Part shown: piece after piece, positions 30,615 through 41,433 of the stretch
Numbering within the stretch: position 1 is the stretch's first letter
How the letters are laid out: each line of letters begins with the position of its first letter
Position numbers and translations under genes: made by a program
Assembly: GCA_015179045.1 (NCBI GenBank)
Contig: WHUZ01000034.1
Location: 62,001 to 126,000 of the forward strand
Direction of reading: 5' to 3'
Length of the DNA stretch: 64,000 bases
DNA from: Kalaharituber pfeilii
Lineage: Eukaryota > Ascomycota > Pezizomycetes > Pezizales > Pezizaceae
The notes under the pieces: model-generated
Database searches by the model: none
The model's input: only the letters and a program-made list of their open reading frames with translations
Told to the model about the DNA's origin: nothing

Positions 30615-31021
30615 AGGCTCACAGGGGCATCCTCGGCAACGAGGCGGCGGACGAAGCAGCGAGGGTGGGCACTGCGTTGCAGTACGAATCGGAGCTAGTG
30701 ACGGAAGCCGGCATGAGACAAGGAGGGAGGAGAGAGAGAGCAGGGGAGAGGAATCGAATGGAGCTGACATACAGACCACTAGAAAGGCTCGGACATATGA
30801 CAGGACGATTGGCGGGCCTACTGGGAGGCAAGGGGCTGAGGGCGTGGAGATGGCACATGGGGGAAGGGGACGGCCCAGAATGCAGGTGGTGCGAGGAGGA
30901 GGAGGAGACGACGAGACATCTGTTTGATCAGTGCAGAGTATGGAGGCGGAGATGGCCGGGGGAGAGGAGCACGTCAGAAGGCCGCCGCGGGACAAAGGGG
31001 AGGGGAGGGAGGACCCGCTGA
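30602..31021 (+). CDS. LINE A RNase H C-terminus and zinc knuckle
   Basis: LWVKAHRGILGNEAADEAAR carries the RNase H His and last Asp. A linker GERNRMELTYRPLERLGH and GRLAGLLGGKGLRAWRW follows, then the knuckle CRWCEEEEETTRHLFDQC (C-x2-C-x8-H-x4-C). Homologous C-termini occur at 6.8, 15.8, 23.5, 37.0, 41.7 and 61.0 kb. The frame relative to RT is shifted. Confidence 0.85.
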   Translation: MLWVKAHRGILGNEAADEAARVGTALQYESELVTEAGMRQGGRRERAGERNRMELTYRPLERLGHMTGRLAGLLGGKGLRAWRWHMGEGDGPECRWCEEEEETTRHLFDQCRVWRRRWPGERSTSEGRRGTKGRGGRTR

Positions 31022-32232
31022 AGAAGTTGATGGAGATGCTCGGAGAATGAAGAGCCCGCATAGTTTCTAGTTGTTTATTTCCTGTTGCCCCTGATTTTAT
31101 GTTTTTATAAATAACACATCGCCATAGCCCATAGGGCGGCAAGCGATTAATGATATAAAAAAAAATAAAAATAAAAATAAAAAGTAAAAAAAAGAGGGGC
31201 ACCGAGGACTTATGCCGCCCTAACGATCGGGACGGATCAGACGAAGACAGAGGGAAACTGATAGAACTGCTGGATTGGGCGGGACAGTGACGGAATCAGG
31301 CACCAGTGATGGAGACAGGGATCAATTGGGATAGGCAGTATTTCACAAATCTAACGGCTTTCTTTTGTTCTCTCTCTTTCATGTTAAGTGTATTCATCTC
31401 TATGTACTTAAACCTCGCCATAGCCCAAAGGGCGGCACGCGAGTAATGATAAAAAAAAATAAAAAAAAAAGGATGGTGTAGAGGGCAACTCGGCCGAAAT
31501 GGTTCGCCAGCATTAATCTAGGCTAAGAGAAGGGCAGGAGGGTACGTTGGGTGCCCATCTACGTAGAGTAGATAGGTAGATGATCAATCTGACACGGGTA
31601 TTGTTTCTGCCATATGATAGGCTGGTAGTCCGTATGCGGGGTTACGTGGCCACCAACAGAAAAAAAAAAATACGCGTGTATGAGAGCGATAGAAATCCCA
31701 AAACGCTATTGCAAAGATCTTTGTTCTATTATGGGCAGCAGACTCGCCTTCTAGATACGTTTCTAGGCTATCCTAAGTTACTTTCAACAGGATGGACCCA
31801 GAAAGAGTGAAATAAGCATAGAGGAAATATCAAAACTGCCTATTACTGGTGAATACTAATACTTCAGCTTGTTTTCCCCATCACCAAACCGGAATTTTGG
31901 GTGCGCCTGGTAGAGGAGTTGAATAAGGGACTATTCTTCATATTCAGCCTCTTAGGTCTTCAGAAATATTGTGCTAAACACATTATGATTTCGCAAATTC
32001 TCATCATATATTGGCATACGCTTGGCATATATTTTTTCGCTGCAATATCAACAATTTTGAATTCTACTTATTACACCTGAAATAAATTTGTCTTACCCAC
32101 ATGAGACACTTAGAACATCATAATTTGCTTATTTGAAAATGCAAGAAGTGTCCCAAGGAAAATTTGTGAACAAGTGGTGGAGTTATTCATGAAATTCATA
32201 TTCTCGCAGAGATTTTTATGCAGTTTTTTTTT

Positions 32233-32768
32233 TTTTTTTTTTTTATATCATTAATCGCGTGCCGCCCTAGGGGCTATGGCGATGTTTAATTACATGAAGA
32301 AGGGAAATTAACGATGAAGGAGATATGAACTAAAAAGAATCACAGGTATGTCGCTAAGTACAGGATGCCATGGGCTTTACTGCCCCGCCCATTCCAATAT
32401 GTCCCAAAGGCTATCTCTGTTTTCGTCATCGCCTCTTGGCTGGCATAAGTCCTCGTTGCCTCGCGGGCATTTCCGTCTCCATACCGCGCACTGTGTCAGT
32501 ATGTGTTGTGTTGTCTCAATGTCTTCACCTCACCAGTCGCATTCCGGGCTGTTGGCTGTCCCGATTCGGTGCTTCCATTCTCGTAGGCCTTTGCCCCCTA
32601 GGATGCCGGCCAGGATGGCGACTCTGGGGCCTAGTATTTGTAGCGGTCTGTACGTAAGGCCCAGTCTATTTCAAAAAAATCTCTCCATGGCTCTGTCCGC
32701 CTTTGCTTGTTGTCTGAATCCAGCCTCTGTTACGGTTTCTTCTTGGTATTGAAGGCACGTTCCTATCA
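32233..32768 (-). mobile_element. Type A LINE fragment, right arm only
   Basis: Minus strand: T-tract, ATCGCC-type hairpin, 3' UTR, stop and LINE knuckle region (NRLGLTYRPLQILGPRVAIL, GKGLRKWKHRIGTANSPECDW). The left arm at about 13590 lacks it. Only a 4 bp match (CAGT) remains as possible duplication, so the ends are approximate. Confidence 0.75.
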
Positions 32769-32843
32769 GTAATTGTATAGGAAAACTACTGGAAATGGCA
32801 AAACCTTAAGCTGAGAAAAGCATTATATATCAAGAGGCCTATT

Positions 32844-33426
32844 ATTTATTTTTTTTTTTTTTTCAATATCATTACTCGGGTGCCGCCCTATGGGCTATGG
32901 CGAGGTCTTTATTAAAGGAAGAAACGAATAACAGTCACTAAATACATGTGGTGCCCGCGATACTCGCGCGTGGTGCGGGTAGAATGTAAATTCAATACAA
33001 CCTATTTCCTCCGCCTGTCCGGCTCGTATTGAGTGGTCCTCAACAATTTCCCTCCTAGCCTGACTCTGTCTATGTCCGTAGCTGCCTCCAAGTACACCAG
33101 GACCGAGCTGGTCTTCTTGCCTTCTTCAATCAGCGCGGTCTTTCTTCTCAGCCACCGTATCCCAACGGTCTTGCCTAATCCTTTGTTCCCGGACTCCAGC
33201 CACTTCCGCACCTTCCCCAAGTCTTTCCTCAATGCGATACCGTGTACTACTACGCCGAATGTCGATGTGGTGGCGTCGGTGTTTGGTGAGGGCGCGGAGG
33301 GCTTACTGGTCTTGGGTCTTTGTCTTGGAGTGGAGTCTGGTGTTGGTGTCGGGAGTCTCGTTGTCGGTGTCGGGGTTGGGGGTGTCGGTGTCGGTGTCGG
33401 GGTTGGGGACTTCGTTGAGGTGGTGG
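32844..33426 (-). mobile_element. Type A ORF1-only element, right arm only
   Basis: Duplication CAAGAGGCCTATT at 32831-32843 and 33427-33439; the left arm (about 13520) has one copy. Minus strand: Pro/Thr repeat linker (TPTPTPPTPTP), RRM-like domain, stop, about 120 bp 3' UTR, hairpin, A-tract. Confidence 0.9.
33002..33426 (-). CDS. Type A ORF1 C-terminal RRM-like domain, intact frame
   Basis: The cleanest copy of the domain: GVVVHGIALRKDLGKVRKWL (strand then helix), GLGKTVGIRWLRRKTALIEE, KKTSSVLVYLEAATDIDRVR and LGGKLLRTTQYEPDRRRK before the stop at 33002. The frame upstream runs through a (TP)n linker into flanking DNA, because the element is 5'-truncated. No CCHC follows, which supports the element being ORF1-only by structure rather than by random truncation. 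Confidence 0.7.
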
Positions 33427-35525
33427 CAAGAGGCCTATTGGGGAGACTCTCTATCTCCAAATTTATAGCCAGTATAGAGCGTTGAAGGGGAGTAGTGTAG
33501 TTACTTCCCCGCTACATTGTGGGGAATTCTATCTAAGTGCAAGCCACGACATTGATAAAAATGTCATAGCTCCATTAACTGACCACACTATCTTCTCCGA
33601 GCAAGTAGAGAGGTAAGAGACAAAGAATAACTCTTTATTGAGCTCCTTGAAAAGTGCATATAAAACTCGGATGTGGTTGTTGCTTTTTCTAGGTGAAAAG
33701 TTTTGGTGTAAAAAGTGCGTCAAATAGTGGGTTACGACGAAAGTGGTGAAACACAGAATTTCGGCCTGCGCTTGCGCGGTGTTCAGTTCGATCAGACTTC
33801 AAGGCCTTCATGATGGACCTGAACTCTTGCAGAAGTGAAATATATCGCAATGTTTGTTGTAAGTTGCATACAACGTATGTTTCTCCCAGTGCGCATTGCC
33901 CGCTGCTGCAGAGTAATTCGAACGAATGATTTATAGACCTGCAGGTTACCACACGAAAGCTTGTGACAAAAAAAAATTTGCAATATCAACCACAAAGCCA
34001 TCGGCTAGCGGTCTCTACTAACCCTGTATGTACCTTGTGGCAAGGCTTCAATTCCAAGCACTCTTCTTACATAGATCTTTCTTTCAGTGTCAATTCCCCG
34101 AGGCAAAGAGGGTGGGAAGTTTTTCAATTGCACTAGATACTATGACATTTTACCGTCGCGGGAGGGTCTATCCGCTCAGGCACTCAATAAAAGTTCTGAC
34201 CTAGTCGCCGCAAACATTTTCACGTTCGCAAACCGCCCAGCCCATTCATGAATGGGCCGGCCCCTGCAAAACGTATGGAGAGGGCAGCCCAGTCGGGAAC
34301 ACCTAGCCCAGCCAAGAACATGAATGTACCTTTAGGTACCTATGTGTATATGTATACTCGCTCATAATCTAATTCAACAATACGTTATCTAATTGCTAAC
34401 CGGCAACCACTACTGCATCCTCCCTCATACCACTGTTGTAGAGGCCATGGTATTGGCTGGAAATAAAGGTCGACAAAGCATGAGGTCAAGGAAACACAAA
34501 GGATCATTTAGCAAGTGAAGGAAGCTTATGATATGATGTGTTCGGGAAAAGAAGGAAGCGAGGTGACTTTGGTTGGAAGGTTGAAAATAGTCTGTAAATC
34601 ATATGTAGATGGGACTATAGGAGGATCATGGAGCATCATGCAGGCAAGGCATAGACCAATATAGACACTTCTTATGACTTTTCTTCACTATTGAGCTCGA
34701 CTTGATACCCAGTCCCGCCAGCTCTAAGCTATCCAGTACTGCGGCTTAGCCGTTCTCTCATGACCACTTATATCTTCAACGGTCTATGCAATTAGAATAG
34801 TACAGAACCTTAACGAGAACATGATATTTGATCTTGGCCAATGTGAATAGGCTGAGAATATATATTGAAGGTTCGAATTGATTATTATCGCTGTTTTTTT
34901 TGGCTCTTGAAGCGTGATTCTTGCAATTAGAAATTACTTGTACTGCGAACTGCTTCATGTACTACCCAATATGGCAACACAACTACCAAACCAATTGGTC
35001 CAATCACTGTCTGCACCTTGTTCACCTGCAACAATGGTGAATTCATATGGATAGATAGCTAAGTTTTTTTTTTGTTAATATCACGTAACCTCACTTACAG
35101 CTGGCGCCATAGCAGGGTCCCTGGACCGAAGTCCTTATAGCCCGGAGACAGGCACCTAAAAACAAACAAACATCTAACTACATATATCAACGTTCAACAG
35201 GGAACAGAGGAGACAAAACAATGAAAACAAAAATCATGCTGTCATGTCCATATCCTCCGTGTCCCTCCCCTTCCCCTTTCTGTCCACCTTTATGTTTCTG
35301 TTCCACTTGTATAGTCACGAATCGTACCACTGGCCTGACATCCTTACCTTCACTGGTATTTGGCTATCTGATTCCACCTTACCCTGCAGATAGACAATGA
35401 TCGAGCTAGACTTCTTTCCCTCCCTCCTCTCTTTCTTCACCAACTATCTTGCTGTAACAATCTTTCACATCCGAGGAGTTGCTTCTCCATCCAATCTCTT
35501 ACTTTTCCAAGTTTCTTCATTACTG

Positions 35526-36197
35526 TTATTCCATGCACCGCAACTGCACAGCTAGATTGTGGAAGTTTTCTTTCCTTTGAGATTGGTTTCGGAAGTGGTG
35601 TTGAAGATGGTTTGTCCTTTGCCAGCTTGGACCTAATCTGCTTGAGGGACTGGTACTCTGCCCCGCTTTCATATTTTTGGATCGGGAAGTGGTGGACTTT
35701 CTTCGCCTTTCTAGTGGTGACATTGGAAGTTGGTTAGATTTGTTCTCTTCCAGAAGTGTATTTGGTGGAATGATTTTGGGAACGGTTGCTGCATATAACA
35801 ACTCCACTGGTGTCTCCAGATCGGTCTGTGTTTCCCCTTCCTTCGCTTCTGGTGCACCACGCACTTTGTAGATTCCCTTGCAAGTAAGCCCCTTTACCCT
35901 TGTCGCAAGAAGACTGGTGAAGAGGTGCATGAAACGGATCTGCACTAGGGACCTGTCTGTTGGCTCGAAGTTTGGTCTTGTCATCTGGTCTTCCGAGTCT
36001 ATACACTCATCAACATGTTTGATGACTTCCCCTACTGCTTGAAGGATATCGGACATATTGGCTTCGCCGAGCCTATCTACGATAGATTTGTACAGTGAGG
36101 CGAGATGAGTACTTTTGGCAAGTGCTGTTCTGGCACCTTTATTTGTGATTTTCGGTGCTGGGCTGCCCAGTGCCATGAATCTATTGGTTCGATCCAT
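35526..36197 (-). pseudogene. Type B ORF1, frameshifted
   Basis: Starts MDRTNRFMALGSPAPKIT at 36197 and contains NMSDILQAVGEVIKHVDECI, NFEPTDRSLVQIRFMHLFTS and GAPEAKEGETQTDLETPVEL. It leaves the ORF1 frame after KNMKAGQSTSPS; the original frame continues with a VAVHGIAVMKKL-type RRM segment. Compared with the 57829-58779 copy it carries at least one frameshift. Confidence 0.75.
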
Positions 36198-36432
36198 GGT
36201 GACGGTGCCAAGAAGTCAGGGGTTGTGGTATGCTGGCAACGGAGCGGGCAGCCGAAAAATTTCTCGAAAGTTAACCTCAAGGGGGAAAGTTGAGGACTTG
36301 GGTATTTTGGAATAAAAATTCAATCAAAAGACCCAGCGTGCTGAGACCTTTCGATCTATGTAAGTTTCGCTCGAGAGGACATTGTGGTTGCGGAATCTCT
36401 TCCAAAAACTCGCCCTGTCGAAGTGGTTGTCA

Positions 36433-37167
36433 GGGGTGTATACGGACGGGAGCAGGATAGAGGACACAACGGGAGCGGGAGTATACCATCGATCCACTGC
36501 ACAGTCTTACTACCTGGGGAAGAGAAGCACGGTAAACGATGGAGAGCTCATAGCGATAAGCAAGGCCCTACAAGTGCCAGGCGAGCTGATGGTAATCACC
36601 GACTCACAGACGGCGATCGCAAAACTACAAAAGATAGCGAGAGGCGACCCCACACCCGACGGAGCCGCCAGCGAGGTGAGGAGACATTGGGAAGAAAGGG
36701 CAGCCAGGGGTGATCTAGACCTTGCGATCATGTGGGTCAAGAGCCATAAAGGAATACAAGGCAACACGGGGGCGGACCAAGCGGCGAAAGTTGGCACTGC
36801 CTTGCGAAGCGAAGACGAGATAGTGACAGAGCCAGGAATAAGACAAGAATACAAAGCATCCAGAGCTGCCGAAAGAAACCAAGCCGGACTGAACTACCGC
36901 CCACTCCAAAAGGTCGACAAACGCCGGTATCTGGCCACAATGGCAGGGATATTGGGCAATAAGGGACTGAAGGAATGGAGATTCAGGATTGGAAAGGCCA
37001 CCTCCCCGGAGTGCAGATGGTGCGGCGAAGCGCCGGAGACCTGGGATCACATAAAGAGTAGCTGCTCGGCATGGAACAGGAAAACCGCAAGAGGAGCAGA
37101 CGTGATAAGACAGTTAGATAAGGACACAAACATGGCGGAAATATTGGAATGGGCGGGGGAGGAATAG
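36433..37167 (+). CDS. LINE A RNase H and knuckle, uninterrupted
   Basis: RNase H with all acidic positions: VYTDGSRIEDTTGAGVYHR, STVNDGELIAISKAL, LMVITDSQTAIAKL, then LAIMWVKSHKGIQGNTGADQ. Linker AERNQAGLNYRPLQKV, NKGLKEWRFRIGKATSPECR, and knuckle CRWCGEAPETWDHIKSSC. The stop follows ILEWAGEE. The best-preserved RNase H of the A lineage here; the upstream RT was lost by 5' truncation. Confidence 0.85.
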   Translation, partial: GVYTDGSRIEDTTGAGVYHRSTAQSYYLGKRSTVNDGELIAISKALQVPGELMVITDSQTAIAKLQKIARGDPTPDGAASEVRRHWEERAARGDLDLAIMWVKSHKGIQGNTGADQAAKVGTALRSEDEIVTEPGIRQEYKASRAAERNQAGLNYRPLQKVDKRRYLATMAGILGNKGLKEWRFRIGKATSPECRWCGEAPETWDHIKSSCSAWNRKTARGADVIRQLDKDTNMAEILEWAGEE

Positions 37168-37463
37168 GACGGTTCAATTTTCTTTACTCTTTCATTATCG
37201 ATTTTTCTTTACTCTTTCATTATCATTTTTCCATCATACCACTGTAACTAAACATCGCCATAGCCCATAGGGCGGCATGCGATTAATGAAATAAAAAAAA
37301 AAAAAAAAAAAATATAGGAAACATGTAATTATCCCCACCTTCACCTTTCATTTTCTTAAATTTCTTTTCTCATTTCCCCAGTTCAGTAGTCATGTATTTA
37401 AACATCGCCATAGCCCGTAGGGCGGCATGCGATTAATGAAATAAAAAAAAAAAAAAAAAAAAA
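36433..37463 (+). mobile_element. Type A LINE fragment with two successive tails
   Basis: Duplication GAAGTGGTTGTCA at 36420-36432 and 37464-37476. Contains RNase H and knuckle ORF, 3' UTR, hairpin, A-tract (to about 37312), then about 90 bp of a second 3' UTR, a second ATCGCC hairpin (37404-37435) and a second A-tract. A single outer duplication encloses both tails. Confidence 0.85.
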
Positions 37464-37542
37464 GAAGTGGTTGTCACCATAGATAGCTAAGTACATTCAT
37501 GATCTGGCCTACAATCTGCAATCAAGGGGTCCTGTCATAGGC

Positions 37543-37588
37543 TGAGAGTCTGCATGCGCGGTCACGTGACCCGAAGAAAAAAAAAAGG
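37543..37588 (+). mobile_element. Short type B-like tail (right arm)
   Basis: Counterpart of 10256-10312, ending GCGGTCACGTGACCCG and an A-run. Confidence 0.45.
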
Positions 37589-38582
37589 AACCAAAAAGAG
37601 ATACTTGATATCAACGCAATCCCTGTGATTCCCAGGAGAAGCATTTTTACAATATCTACGCCCGTGGCCTGCACAGCTAACACTCTAAAATTCTACTCAA
37701 TATTAGAAAGATAGTTAAAGCATATCTAATAATTTTCTTAGAGCTTTTTCGCTAGTAGAAATGTAGTTATAACTATAAATCCTTATTTTTACTTTATCAA
37801 AATTCAAAAGTGCCACAAATAAATTAGTTATATTTATTAATATTATGTTCTACTAGATGTATCAATACTAGCGAGTGCTAGTAGCGAGTAGTATCATATA
37901 CCGGTGCAAGGTACTAGTAACTGGCTTATCAATTATAGTGCCAGTAGTAGCACATGATGGTACTTAGAGGTGCTTGTAATGAAGCAGTGTTCCCGAGTCG
38001 GCCAGCCCATTCACGAATGGGCCAGTCCAGTCAAAAATCGGCCCATCCACGAGGGGCCAGAACAAAAACCACTAGTGTATAAATGTCAACGGCTGCCAGG
38101 TTGCACTGCAGTCCGTCAGGATCATGTGTATCGGATGGCATTAATTACCAGTCATATGAGAGAACATGTAGCTCTTGCTTTGTCAAGTCGGCAGATTAGA
38201 GGTTTACTCTTTTTTCAACTGGCGGATGGATATACTACCATGCGGAGCTTCTGGTCCTAACCATAGTGGCTGCAGAATTAATCTTAGCACGTGGTGCTCA
38301 TGAGCGAATGGCAAAATGAGTCTGGGTGCGTTCAAACATGCCATGAATCAACACTTTGTTCGAATCCTCAGCCCACTATTGCCTTGTGTTTGAAAGTGGT
38401 CCAATTCTAGCTTGCATACCTTGAGAGCCTATGCTCCATTTTGATTCCCTACTAAAAGTCTGCAGGGGCGATCCTCCAGCGGCCGCAGGGATACACAGAT
38501 GGAACTAAGTGTTGTCAGGGAAACAACCCTTTAGTGTAAAATCAGAGAGCCGCAAACAAGAAAATAAACATCAGAAACCTTG

Positions 38583-38735
38583 TTTTTTTTTGGATAATGA
38601 CGTAATCCCGCTTACAGCTGTTCGCCATGGCAGGGTCTCTGGACTGAAGCCCAGAGACAGGCACCTGTGCAACTACGTACATAATCATTCCCTCAAACAA
38701 AAAAATATGCTCAACGACTTATTTTCTCCCCATAA
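38583..38735 (-). mobile_element. Type B tail fragment (right arm)
   Basis: Counterpart of 8920-9068: T-tract, GTAATCCCGCTTACAGCTG, TTCGCCATGGCAGGGTC. Present in both arms. Confidence 0.6.
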
Positions 38736-39554
38736 AGTCCCTGAGACTAGCGAGTTTTTTTGATAAGTGCAGGAGAAACTAAAAACCCTGTAATGCCCTC
38801 CTCCACTGATCCCAGTTCTACTCCTTTCTCATCCATCTCCAGTCTGTCATTAGATGCTTTCCCCATTCGGAATCGATCCCCCCATACCAGCGTTAATGGT
38901 GGCACTACGACCAACGGTAACCTTATCATCTAGAATGTGACATGGATTTTTTTTATATCATTGCTCATGTACGTATGTGGATCGAGATCAACGAGTGAAT
39001 TGAAGGTCTGTCTCTACGGTACTTCTGCACCTGATGGGTTGTGTGATTTAGAATTGGTCGAGGATGAGTAAATGAATTTGTGAATATATATTACAATAAC
39101 CTGCATCAAATAACATCGGTGATAACACTGGAAAATAATTGTGATATGGCACCTGACCCCCACATAGAGGGCCTTAATGACTGGGTTCATTTTGTACAAA
39201 CCGTCATATGACATATCTGTGTTTGCCTGCAAGAAATGCGAATTTCAAGTCACTCACATAGTGCTCTGCTCGTATAATGAATCAGGCACGCGCAAAGGGA
39301 TTATTATAGGTTTTGCAGATTTTGGGATGATTCTGTATTCAGAGGTAAAATATTTGTCCAAAGTTAAGGTGCAAAGAAGGAATTATCAGCGTATTCGTCT
39401 CTGAGCGAACTTTCAAAGTTTTATCTTTATTGGCGAAGATATCTAGATTCCTCGGCATTACGCGTGTTGAGGGTGGAACAGGAGTTGAATTTGGAAAGAC
39501 AGGCTGTGCAACGGAATTGAAGACATGAAAGACATGGGGAATAGCTGTATGATA

Positions 39555-40462
39555 TAGTGCCATGCAGAAAGTATTCGGCGCTAGGAAGTATAGGGATAAG
39601 TGTGCTATGCAATATGCAGATCGAGTCTGTATTCGACATAGGCTCATGAGCATATACATAGAGAGAAAACATGAACAATTAATATTTTGTATCCTAACCT
39701 GTGCTTTATGAACTGCAGCGACTCTCTTTGGCATAGTCATATATAGACTTTCAAAGAGTTCTGATGGTCTAGTATTCCAACACTTAACAACTGCACCTCC
39801 AAGTGCTCTTTTCACTGTCTCGGGCCCCCCTGACAATTGAGCAATCTCCAGAAAACATCTATTTAATTGACGTTCAAGATGTACCCATACATGCTCAATT
39901 GGGATAAGGTCTGGAGAATAAGCAGGATGTTTGGCAACCTCTATAGAGTACTCTTCAAAGAATTTTTGGACTCTCGTAATATCCGGAGCTGCTTGCTTTA
40001 AAAGCTCTGAGTATTTGATGCACCGATCACTTTCAATTACTGCAAGAATAGCATTGCCTTTCTCTTCATCAATCTTAGAAGGTCTTCTAGCGCTTGCTGC
40101 ATTCTCTGGGGTCTCATGTTCTTATACCGCTGTAAAAAGCTATCTATAGTAGTTCAAGAGTGATTGACATAGCTGGCAATCTTACTAATTTTTTACCATG
40201 GTCAAATAAAGCAACAATCTGTCCCTTTTCGAAGTCTGAAAGATCCTGAGTCTTTTGTGGTGGCATCTTGATTGATATTGATACTATACTCTATAATAGT
40301 TCAGGTATAGCACTCGAAGTTCAGTATTAAGAGTGGTATCGACTCGATCGCATACACGCATTGACCGCTGTAAGCCTATGTCGAATACAGACTCGATCTG
40401 CATATTGCATAGCACACTTATCCCTATACTTCCTAGTGCCGAGTACTTTCTGCATGGCACTG
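39555..40462. mobile_element. Tc1/mariner-type element (right arm), inverted relative to its arm
   Basis: Uninterrupted 908 bp copy, ends TAGTGCCATG...CATGGCACTG with TA duplications at 39553-39554 and 40463-40464. Its internal orientation equals that of the left-arm copy although all flanking arm sequence is reversed. Confidence 0.85.
39700..40265 (-). pseudogene. Tc1/mariner transposase, core deleted (right copy)
   Basis: Same internal deletion of the first two catalytic aspartates as the left copy. The third motif is kept as SPDLIPIEHVW, with the tryptophan that the left copy lost to a stop but Asn changed to Ile. It shares the TGA in the HTH region. The shared deletion shows that both descend from one defective element. 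Confidence 0.85.
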
Positions 40463-40831
40463 TAAGTCACTTTAATGTTAGATCATAAGTGAGTACCCTA
40501 TAAGACATAAAACGGGGATCTGAAGGATGGTACCTACGCTTTTTGCGCCCTCTCCCTGATTTCCCTATCACAATACAGCATTTTTGAGTCCCCGCAGAAA
40601 ACACCGATCAAGGTATAAGCTATACCATCACGGATTCCTTTGGATTCCATTGATTGTCTGAAGGAAGTATAAACTTTTGATTTCTAATCCTTTTGCAATA
40701 ACGTTAGTCACCGTTTTTCAATGCATGATTAAAGGATTTTATCCCCAATAAATTACCTCTCGTGCTATGGTTGGTAATAAGTTTGTATGGTGCTAATACT
40801 GCGAGTAATTCCATAGAGGTTCAAGGGACGT

Positions 40832-41211
40832 GTACTAGGTGGTTCTCATAGGCCAGCACTTACAGTTATTAAGTGATGCTCATCAAAATCACCTCCTTCC
40901 AGGTATTCTAGCACTGTAGTCATTACAAACTCTCTCAAAATGGAATGACACTGAAGATTAACAACAGCTGGCACAGCACTTTGACCTCCTTTGCCAATTC
41001 TGGTGATACTCATGCTGCAAACTTCAAATTCCTTAAATAGAACTTTTTTTCTGTCAACGAAATTAAGACTTGTAATATTTTCTCGCATGGGCGTATAGGT
41101 TAAGTGGGGGTGAAGTTGTTGGTGCATTTCTTGCATGATGTAGATCTTCATGCACTGCTTGTCCTTACCTAAGCAGCATATGTTAGTAGTATATGACCAA
41201 ATACTCGGCAC
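40832..41211 (-). pseudogene. Unidentified ORF duplicated in both arms (right copy)
   Basis: Partner of 5920-6319. The ORF opens at 41211 and runs 121 codons with the same central segment (RENITSLNFVDRKKVLFKEF). It ends at a TGA that corresponds to an arginine CGA in the left copy, a C-to-T transition. Comparing arms shows the ancestral frame extended further. Function unknown. Confidence 0.5.
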
Positions 41212-41433
41212 CAGTGCTAGATATATAGTACGCAGTACTTAATCGGGTGCAAAATCCGGGACCTCTCTTGTAGGGTGTCTACAGGGACTGTACGGTGCGT
41301 ACAGGGAATACACAAGTCTTTAGACAGCATGCTAGGCTTATGCATATGAGTGAGAGGAGAGGTATATTATTCAATTTATAAAGTAGATCTACATGCAAGA
41401 AAGATATTGGAGGCTAATACGGAGCAGCTGAGT

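Larger units (their letters stand above)
29329..31193 (+). mobile_element. Type A LINE, 5'-truncated, RT palm to tail
   Basis: Duplication GAGGGGCGCCGA at 29317-29328 and GAGGGGCACCGA at 31194-31205. Contains RT from just before motif B to the thumb, RNase H, knuckle, 3' UTR, ATCGCC-type hairpin and an A-rich tail with regularly spaced T (AAAAATAAAAATAAAAA). Confidence 0.9.
28999..31469 (+). mobile_element. Nested type A LINE pair inserted only in the right arm
   Basis: Outer LINE A fragment (RNase H end, knuckle, tail) with duplication AGGATGGTGT at 28989-28998 and 31470-31479. The left arm at about 14355 has this site uninterrupted. Inside it are a short tail (29103-29172) and a second, larger LINE A (29329-31193). 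Confidence 0.9.
35065..37478 (-). mobile_element. Type B ORF1-only element, complete (right arm)
   Basis: Duplication ATAGATAGCTAAGT at 35051-35064 and 37479-37492. Minus strand: the 5' UTR start (TGACAACCACTTCGACAGGG, later CATAGATCGAAAGG) matches the elements at 19804 and 57593. ORF1 pieces are at 35526-36197, then the tail with GGACTTCGGTCC. A type A LINE fragment sits in its extreme 5' end (36433-37463). Confidence 0.85.
34194..38063 (-). mobile_element. hAT-like non-autonomous element (right arm)
   Basis: Reverse-complement partner of 9767-12762. It is longer because its type B ORF1-only insert is complete at the 5' end and holds a LINE fragment. TIR-like ends are at about 34194 (GTTCTGACC) and 38063 (GGGGCCAGAACA). 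Confidence 0.6.

Noticed and set aside
38340..38375. Possible tRNA T-arm (GTTCGAATCC)
   Set aside because: No acceptor or anticodon arms at the right spacing, and the left-arm copy differs at key positions.
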